DNA of 64,000 bases, taken from positions 1,054,001 to 1,118,000 of the forward strand of contig JAUDYN010000003.1 in NCBI GenBank assembly GCA_030407005.1, given 5' to 3'. The notes under the pieces were generated by a model. That model did not search any database and was not told the origin of the DNA. It saw only the letters and a list, made by a program, of their open reading frames with translations. This DNA is from Desarmillaria ectypa (Eukaryota > Basidiomycota > Agaricomycetes > Agaricales > Physalacriaceae). The position numbers were made by a program, and so were the translations under genes. Numbering within the stretch: position 1 is the first letter of the stretch; the number at the start of each line of letters is the position of its first letter. This document shows, in pieces, positions 57,601-64,000 of the stretch.

Positions 57601-59300
57601 TAGGGAACCCACTGCGGAAATTAGGATCATCCAGGTCATGGGGTGGGTCATTGGGTCGTAAGGAAAGTTCGTCGATAAAGCGTGCAAGACGTGTCCGATG
57701 AAACGTGGCAGAGGACGGAGACGCCTGAAAAGGAGTGGGAAGGGAATCAGTTTCGAAATCGAGTTTGGGGACTGTATGAGATTCTGAGTAAAACCAGAGT
57801 CAGATTGAAGTAACGACACTGACATGTCCGCTGATTTGGCGTATAAGGCCGCCCAACGAGAGTCGCACCAAAATGATTTTAGATACAAGTGACTGTGAAG
57901 TTCATCAGTCAAGATTTCTCGTAGAGCCTAAAGGTACAGTTAGCTGTTGGAATAGAGACACTCAGAAAGACTGGTACCGTTTCTTGGCCCAATAGATAGC
58001 TTCGCAAGTCGGAGACAGCCCCAATTTCAAGCATCTCAGGTTTATTTATTATCTTTAGGCTTCGAACGAGGAGGACGGACGCCTGAAGAAGGCGTTTTTC
58101 TGACATGAGGGTCTCTAGAAGGTCAGGCACAGACTTGAGATGCTCTCTGAAAAGATATGAGCCCAGCACAAGCGATGAGAGGAAAGGCAAGCACATTTGA
58201 TCCAAAAGTCGCATCATTTCTTCCAAAGTCTGTCCTCTTGCCCAAAGCTGTACAAGATCAGCACGTTTGCTACCTAACGCATCTTTTGATTCTTGCAAAG
58301 CCGTTCGCGTCTCATTGATCTGCGTCTGCATAGCTCCTAGGTGGTTCAAGAGGTTGGCGTGGTGAGGGAGTGCGGCTGCAAAGGCCTGATGATGTCTGTC
58401 GACGGAGCCTTGCAGGGCTTTGGACAATACATTCTTAGTACTGTGAAAGGAATCAATATCCTTTCCAAGCGATGAATCGTCCAGGAGTTGAAGCGCAAGG
58501 TCCACCGGGTTGAACTACAATATTTAAGCGAGACGCATTATTGTTGATTGCTAAGATACTCACGTCTGGGTCAACTACAAAAGCCCATTCGTCTCTTATT
58601 TGATCGAGCACAGCTAAAGGGCACAATTTAGGCGTTGAAAGAGAATATTATGAAGGAACACACCATCAATATCGCCTGCTCGGGCTTTACCATTCACCTT
58701 CCATCCGGGCACCTTGTCTCGTATTCGCTGTTGCCTGACTTTCTCGGCTTCCATTTTGACTCTCTTCTCTTTCTGATACTCCAAGTCGTCGCTTCCGTTC
58801 GTCATCGCACGTCGTCTTCCTGCAGACTGAAAGGCAGACATGACCGATGTCAGTGATGTGGGTGTTGGGGTCTGTTCATCGACGGTGGGTGAGCTGTTTA
58901 GCTGCTGAGGCTTTGGCGGTCGTGTTTTAACGGGTGTGCTTGTAATCGTTCGAGAGTGAAGGGAGGAAGAAGCGTCGGAACGCGTTGTACTAATACTGTC
59001 CCGGTAAGACGTGGACCCTCGGTCGTTTCCAGTGAAGTCAGAGACCCGAGCTCGTAGCTCAGACCGCTGAGGTCGAGAAGGGCCAACTGGCGCAGTGTTG
59101 GGTGGGGTAGCCCTTGGAGAAGTCGATATTATGGAGCTATTACTGGGAGTTGTTGGTCGCGACGAACTTCGACTGATTTGCAAGGGCCTGGTGGCCATCG
59201 TCGTACCTGGTGCTGAGAGGGGAGGCGAGATGGTAGGAATTCCATTTGAAAATGAAGGCGACCGGCCGCGACGAGAAGAAAATGGAGGAGCGCGCGACAT
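54680..59300 (-). CDS. SEC8: Exocyst complex subunit Sec8
   Basis: The first ATG of the frame is 59300 (MSRAPPF). The Ser/Pro/Arg-rich N-terminus (about 190 residues) ends in a basic coiled stretch ('KEKRVKMEAEKVRQQRIRD'). The Sec8 signature follows: 'VDLALQLLDDSSLGKDIDSF', then 'HHQAFAAALPHHANLL', 'MSEKRLLQASVLLVRSL', 'EMLEIGAVSDLRSYLLGQE' and 'LHSHLYLKSFWCD'. These match the Sec8 exocyst domain (stretch 'LLDDSSLGKD', 'EIGALSDLR', 'ELHSHLYLKS'). Helical C-terminal repeats continue through about ten exons to the stop at 54680. Intron sites near 57560 (after 'NSNPEIDSF'), 56740, 55710 and 55300 were used. With Sec3 also on the minus strand about 4.5 kb away, two of the eight exocyst subunits lie in one 13-kb region. 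Confidence 0.88.
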
Positions 59301-59380
59301 CAACCGCTGCGATGGTCGTTGCAGGGCAATATTGTCAAGCCCAAATCAGTGTGATGCTGCTGAGAGACAACGACAAACGA
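59301..59380. promoter_or_regulatory. Very short bidirectional promoter (80 bp)
   Basis: Start codons of SEC8 (minus) and the lipid-droplet hydrolase (plus) are 80 bp apart. If the LDAH start at 59381 is right, the 5' untranslated regions probably overlap. Confidence 0.35.
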
Positions 59381-60452
59381 ATGCCTTTTCCGTCTTTCCT
59401 CGAGCCTCTCGATTCCCCGCACTACAACAATGCAGAGTACCGGCATGCTACGCACAAGATATCGCTTGGAACAGTCCATTCTCTTTGGTGGCCAACTCGC
59501 TCTGGCAATTTGCCCGACACAGTTGTACTATTCAAGCCTGGTAAATGTTGTCGTACTTGTAACTGCAGGATTTCGACCTCTAACTGAGAACAGGAAATCC
59601 CGGTTTAGTGGAGTTCTATGTTCCGTTTCTGTCTGCCATACGCGAAAAATACCATTCCAACAATCTTGCTATACTTGCCCATTCACACTTGGGTCATAGC
59701 TTTGCTCTTCCTTACTCTCGGTGCGACTTGTCGTCCCAGGTCCAAGGCGGCATCGAGGCAGTAGACGCCCTGGTTGGATACTATGGGAAGAGTGTCAGAA
59801 TCGTTGTCATAACGCATAGCATCGGGTGTTGGATTTCCTTGCAGGTAACGTCTTGGAATATTATACTGATGCCAACTGACTAGAGCCACGAAACAGGTTC
59901 TAAAAGCGCGCCCTGAGAGCATCGCAGGTCTCCTTCTGATAACGCCAACGATCCGATATATAGCGGATACGCCGAATGGGCGCTCTCTATCGGTGGGTGT
60001 TACCTGGCATTATCACGGCATGCTTGGTTTCATCCTGTTTGCAGTGGCTTTTCCATCCACTTCCCCGAACCGTTGCCTCAAAGCTGACGAGTATCTTCGG
60101 TACTTACATCCCTACCTTCTTGCTCAAAGTTCTGTTCTGGGATTGGCCGACCCACCAAATCTCTGTTCTTCAGAGGCTTCTCAGCTCACCCGAGTCGGTA
60201 TTAGCTTGCTTGGAAATGTCGCACGACGAGATGCAATCGGTCAAAGAAGTCGACTTTGAATTTATCGCCTCTCATGACAATCGGATCCGGATTTACTTTG
60301 CTGGCAAAGACGGATGGGTTGGCAAACATAAGCAGGTTATCATGTCTGAACTAAAGACGTCTTCTCCACGTACCGCTGTCGCCATCGGCCCCGATATTCC
60401 TCACGCCTTCTGCATCAGTGAGATTCGTAACATTATGTGGCCCGTTCTATGA
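59381..60452 (+). CDS. Lipid droplet-associated hydrolase (LDAH/DUF2305, alpha/beta hydrolase)
   Basis: LDAH is a serine hydrolase on lipid droplets. Exon 1 runs from about MPFPSFLEPL to 'VVLFKPG', then joins in frame to 'NPGLVEFYVPFL', giving the oxyanion loop 'FKPGNPGLVEFY' typical of LDAH. Nucleophile elbow: 'VVITHSIGCWISLQ', where the expected G-x-S-x-G is T-H-S-I-G. 'LLLITPTIRYIADTPNGRSLS' follows. The C-terminal region gives 'RIYFAGKDGWVGKHKQ' (Asp) and 'IPHAFCISE' (His), completing a Ser-Asp-His triad. A membrane-associating hydrophobic part is 'GIITACLVSSCLQWLF'. Start 59381 was chosen; upstream in-frame ATGs at 59354 and 59246 would overlap the SEC8 5' region. Stop 60450-60452. Confidence 0.82.
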
Positions 60453-61249
60453 ACTGATGCATTATATCACCGGCCAGATCATAGTCAACAGGTTGCTCTA
60501 CGATGCCTTCGATGGCTTGCCGATTTTTCATAGATCCATTATAGATAATAGAACGACGAAATACGACCTAACGTTAGAGTGACAAGCGAACATGAGTATG
60601 AATTACCAGAAAAAAGGACGGTTTTCTTGCTGTGTTTAATGTTAACACGGCAAGTCTCCGTGTCAATCAGGATCCTACTGTGGATTCGGGAGGTAAGCTG
60701 TACGCTCGTTGATCAAATTTAGCATCGAAGTCCTTACGGCTTCATATTTACTGGAAAGGGCATCTACGAATTATAATTGGTGTCCAGGTAGGGTCATGGA
60801 TCCCTCCCTGACGTCCATGTTGGTTGCTACCGCCTCTTCCTTAATCAGACTTCCTCAAATTTGAACTTAAACCGCAGGCTCATTCTTCATAATGGACTAG
60901 ATCTCCACTGCGGGCGCATCCACGTCCGGTCATTGTGCACAAGAGCAACTCACGCAAAACATTTACCATTCTTCTGAGGACAAACTGCCTCCGGCTGTGA
61001 TATTTCGGCAAGGCACTAAAGCAAAGAAATACTTGTCTTTTTCTCCAAGATTGCGGCTCAGCCACGCGACCGTGTCAAGCAATGCTTCAATGTATGGCAC
61101 GTCCGTTTTGTTCTATGATCATTGTTCCACCCGTTAGGCTTGATTTAAAATATATAAACCACGATGGGCAGAGGTTGATAACTCAAACTGTCCGGCTTCC
61201 CTGTATCGAGTACTTCGTATCCCTTCACAGTGTCGCTTCCCCACCACCA
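60453..61249. other. Intergenic region with a TATA-like element
   Basis: About 800 bp between the LDAH stop and the chosen start of the next gene. A minus-strand frame at 60880-61065 (61 codons, basic) has no motif and is likely chance. A TATATAAA element at 61151-61158 sits 92 bp before the ATG at 61250, which supports that start over the in-frame ATG at 61082. Confidence 0.4.
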
Positions 61250-61924
61250 ATGTCAAGGCCCAACATGGATTTCACTGCCTATGCTGACGAAGTTGGCATC
61301 CCGATTGACGCCCTCCTGATTTCTTCGGCTCAGCTCGCACCATGGTGTTCACTAAATCTCTATAGCAGCTTCGATTCATCGAGTACACAGCGGATCTCTT
61401 CATATGATCCTTATGATGTTCCGTCTCGTGCTCCGAGCCCGGAGCCACTTATACATCCTCTTAAACCTTATAGGCGTCCAGGATTCAGATCTAGGGCATG
61501 CGAAGCATTTATTAAGAACATCGCAGACGCCGAGGTGCACTTCGATATAGCCCCTAATGCTCCCCCACCATCGTCAGCCACGCCAAACGGACCTGAAGTA
61601 GGTCGTTTGCAAGAGCTCACACCGCAGGTGCCACTCGATCTCATTCCTATGGGTGACTTCGGCTTTTGCCGCACACAGTCTCCCCTCGTTATGGAGGACA
61701 GTAGTCACTCAGATGAGGATCCTATGTTGTGCATCGCAGACCGTTCTGAACTATGGGCACGTGCCTGTCCAATTGAACAGATTAACACTCAGCTGGCGGA
61801 GGGGAGGCTTTCTGACAATGCCATGGAGACTAGTGAAGGGAACGTATCTGATGATGGTATGAAGGTCACTAGTACTGCCAAAGGACGGCCATCTGACTAT
61901 TTCATGGAGACTAGTGAAGACTAA
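61250..61924 (+). CDS. Hypothetical protein, disordered, with short C-terminal tandem repeats
   Basis: An uninterrupted frame of 224 codons (56 more if the ATG at 61082 is used). I recognise no family. The N-terminal part is mixed (MSRPNMDFTAYADEV), with an 'APSPEPL' type Pro/Ser stretch and a small 'FIKNIADAEVHFDIAPN' patch that could be helical. The C-terminus has three near-copies of a 13-14 residue unit, 'GRLSDNAMETSEG', 'NVSDDGMKVTSTAK' and 'GRPSDYFMETSED'. The DNA repeats with them (61797-61921), including two exact copies of ATGGAGACTAGTGAAG. Start 61250 has a good context (CCACCAATG) and a TATA box 92 bp upstream. Likely a lineage-restricted gene. Confidence 0.5.
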   Translation: MSRPNMDFTAYADEVGIPIDALLISSAQLAPWCSLNLYSSFDSSSTQRISSYDPYDVPSRAPSPEPLIHPLKPYRRPGFRSRACEAFIKNIADAEVHFDIAPNAPPPSSATPNGPEVGRLQELTPQVPLDLIPMGDFGFCRTQSPLVMEDSSHSDEDPMLCIADRSELWARACPIEQINTQLAEGRLSDNAMETSEGNVSDDGMKVTSTAKGRPSDYFMETSED

Positions 61925-62072
61925 TAGGGTCAAGGAATATCAGACAAGAAAGCATTCTGGTTTCTGCGTATTTTATCTTGTTCGTTATTATTTTGATTTG
62001 GCAAGATAAGATCAAATTACGAGTGACGTCATATAGATCGATCTTCCTTGAGTCTCATCTACATCAGCCAAA

Positions 62073-63282
62073 ATGTCCGTGCAGTTGGAAAAGATGTCTT
62101 CGAACAAAGTTTTTGAAGGAGAGCTGGCAAAGTATAGATTCAAGGTCTTTTTTCTTTTGCGATGTCCCCCGCACCCCACCGCTTATCTCGACCCCAGTCT
62201 GCTGCGTTAGGCGGGCTCTTTGCGAATTTTAATCTTTTCATTCCACCAAATGCCAGCGAGACAACCAAAGTACCTGTACTAGTATATCTATCGGGCTTGA
62301 CTTGCACTGAAGACAACGGGTCGGTAATCGCAGCTCTTGATCGCGATACGATCTGAGCTGACTGTCTAAACTCAAGAGCCCAGAAAGGTTCGTTCTTAGG
62401 ACCTGCATCCGCTCAAGGAATCGCTATTCTCTTTCCCGACACTTCTCCCCGCGGGGCAGGTATCGAAGGCGAGGATGATAACTGGGATTTCGGGACGGGG
62501 GCAGGTTTCTACATCAATGCAACCAACCCCAAGTACTCAAAGCATTATAATATGTACACTCACGTTACATTGGAGCTCCCAGAGATCATCGAAGCAGCCG
62601 GACTACCTATCGTAAGTCCAGTGACCAAGTGTTTGGTTGAAGACATCTCAATAATTATTTTGAACTTAAAAAGGACTGGCAACGCCAATCGATCTTTGGT
62701 CATAGTATGGGAGGACACGGAGCTCTAACGTTGTATCTCTCGTCGACTACGAAACAATACAGATCTGCGTCTGCCTTTGCTCCAATTTGTAACCCTACCA
62801 AATGCCCTTGGGGCGAAAAGGCTTTCAGTGGTTATCTTCAGGGAGGCGTCGAAGAGGCCAAGGGAAAATATGATGCGACTGACTTGATTTCGGCTTACAA
62901 AGAGCCGGTACACATCCTTATCGATTATGTTGGAACTCGTCCCTTTCTTTTCTTTTCTACAGGGCTTATCCCATCCACAGGGAACCGGTGACAACTTTTA
63001 CAAGGCGGGCCAGCTTCTTCCAGAAAACTTCCTCAAGGCATCAAAGGAAGTCGGTTACGACGAATTTCAGGTTCGTGTAAGGAGCCAGGAAGCATACGAT
63101 CACAGCTATTATTTTGTAAGTTTTACCGTTTGCATGCCTTGCCGTCCCAGCTTGAAGCGGGCTTCGTAGATTTCAACCTTTGCCGCTGACCACGTCCACT
63201 GTAAGTACATGCTTTTGCGCAAGTAACAATCAACGCTGAATACGTTATACTAACAGTTCATGCCAATTTCTTGAAAGCATGA
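62073..63282 (+). CDS. S-formylglutathione hydrolase (esterase D family)
   Basis: Hydrolyses S-formylglutathione to formate and glutathione, the second step of glutathione-dependent formaldehyde detoxification. Exon 1 ([16 protein letters not shown]..) ends at RFK, and a 55-nt intron leads to [16 protein letters not shown]. '[16 protein letters not shown]' joins through a second intron to '[15 protein letters not shown]'. '[19 protein letters not shown]' and the nucleophile '[11 protein letters not shown]' (Ser) follow, then 'GTGDNFY' (Asp) and 'AYDHSYYF' (His). The end is [18 protein letters not shown] with the stop at 63280-63282. All triad residues and the conserved 'CTEDN' cysteine are present. 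There is no peroxisomal C-terminal tripeptide. Convergent with the next gene. Confidence 0.95.
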
Positions 63283-63484
63283 AAGGGGGGAAGCAAGAAG
63301 TTGAACGTAATTTTACTGTATCGTTTGTATTCCGTGCACTTGTCTATGATAGCAATATGCAAACTGTGTCAAAGAGTGACAATAGCAGGAGAGCCGAAGA
63401 CAGCAAAAGTCACCACCAAGAAGTGTTCAAATAGCAGAGTAACAGTGACTACCAAGAAAGAGACACAGATATCTCCCAGAGCTT

Positions 63485-64000
63485 TCATTGGAATGCAAGT
63501 ATTCGATCCCGATAAGCCGCCTCAAGTTCCTCCAGATCGGTTGTAATCCATTGGCTGCGAACTGCGGTATAGACAGTAGCGCGATGCAAGGGATTGTGAA
63601 TCAGAAGCCGTCCGACAAGGGCCTTGGCTAAAATGGGCAGGTCAGTCCCTGAAAGCAACAAGTCGGATGGCCGGACGAACCATCAGGGAGAGCATCCCAC
63701 GGCGGTCTCTGGAAGTCGACAGTCCCCTTGATGATTCTTTCCTTGAGCCGGGCTTCTCCGCTTAGATAGCTTTGCGAGAATTGCGAGAATTCGGGATCAC
63801 GAGAGTCTTGTATATGACTGATCCAGTTATCCGATGATCCAAAGGTTGCCTCATAGTCGAATGGATGTGTGCCTCTGCACATCAAATGATGGTGAGTGTT
63901 TGTCATACAGTTTCAGCGCGCGGAGCGATGCCCTCAGGCGCAAAGAGAGAAGAAAGCATTCACGTACGACAGCATGATGTATAATATAATGCCAGCACTC
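63485..64000 (-). CDS. Protein Ser/Thr kinase, C-terminal end only (cut by window edge)
   Basis: Stop at 63485-63487 (..RILAFQ). The visible exons give 'GTHPFDYEATFG', 'RLKERIIKGTVDFQRPPWDA' and then, across a short intron, 'AKALVGRLLIHNPLHRATV' and 'SQWITTDLEELEAAYR'. This is the end of a protein kinase C-lobe (subdomains IX-XI: G-x-HPF, I-x-G-x-x-x-F, P-x-W, A-K-x-L-V-x-x-L-L, P-x-x-R-x-T). The 'F..P.W..L..AK.LV..LL' order is common in CAMK and Chk2-type kinases. The catalytic motifs lie beyond position 64000, so the subfamily is unknown. The acceptor TGTGCAG at about 63875 begins the exon with RGTHPFD. Convergent with S-formylglutathione hydrolase, 200 bp apart. Confidence 0.65.

Noticed and set aside
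60880..61065. Basic 61-codon minus-strand frame
   Set aside because: Too short, no motif, and it overlaps the likely promoter of the following gene.
63301..63546. 81-codon plus-strand frame after S-formylglutathione hydrolase
   Set aside because: Its 3' half is antisense to the kinase last exon, which has clear kinase motifs; the frame itself has none.

Overview
The window is a gene-dense stretch of a filamentous basidiomycete nuclear genome, most likely an Agaricomycete. The evidence is about 25 protein genes in 64 kb, nearly all split by many short introns (roughly 50-60 nt, GT..AG, with a few GC..AG), intergenic gaps of only a few hundred bases, and families typical of fungi: RAVE subunit Rav1, exocyst Sec3 and Sec8, a Mit1-like chromatin remodeler, Zn(II)2Cys6 and homeodomain transcription factors, FAS1 and Ser/Thr-rich wall-sensor-like proteins. 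I recognise no rRNA, tRNA, CRISPR array, transposon or viral element. Gene limits below are hand-built from start, splice and stop signals; exon interiors are approximate unless coordinates are given.

Layout, left to right. 1-9.1 kb: a FAS1 cell-surface protein (cut by the left edge), Rav1 (V-ATPase assembly) and Rab GDI. 9.5-22.5 kb: a protein with three Rap1-type Myb-like modules, mitochondrial methylmalonate-semialdehyde dehydrogenase, a Mid2/Wsc-like membrane protein, a membrane-anchored heparinase-like lyase, a PTS2-tagged peroxisomal thiolase and a TATDN1-type nuclease. 22.9-24.8 kb: a kinesin-14, followed by the largest empty gap (about 1.2 kb). 26-38.5 kb: a nucleic-acid block on one strand, consisting of a Mit1/CHD-like SNF2 remodeler, a catalytically degenerate RNase III-fold/dsRBD protein and a Rad5/HLTF-like SNF2-RING protein. 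38.7-45.9 kb: a ThrE/Prm10-type membrane transporter, a Zn(II)2Cys6 regulator whose zinc cluster is completed by an 8-nt microexon, and a TB2/DP1/HVA22 ER-shaping protein. 46-60.5 kb: exocyst Sec3, a homeodomain protein, ceramide glucosyltransferase, a LYR-motif protein, exocyst Sec8 and a lipid-droplet hydrolase. 61-64 kb: a small hypothetical protein with a short tandem repeat, S-formylglutathione hydrolase, and the C-terminal end of a protein kinase cut by the right edge.

Most genes are housekeeping and do not form an obvious pathway cluster. The 46-60 kb region is weakly thematic for the secretory pathway and membranes (two exocyst tethering subunits, glucosylceramide synthase, ER shaping, lipid droplet). 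Several gene pairs are head-to-head with 80-300 bp between start codons, so they probably share bidirectional promoters. I did not find a clearly new multi-gene system. The most unusual features are the 8-nt microexon, two in-frame stop-free GC-AG introns inside essential domains, the pseudo-RNase III next to two SNF2 proteins, and the three-module Rap1-Myb-like protein.
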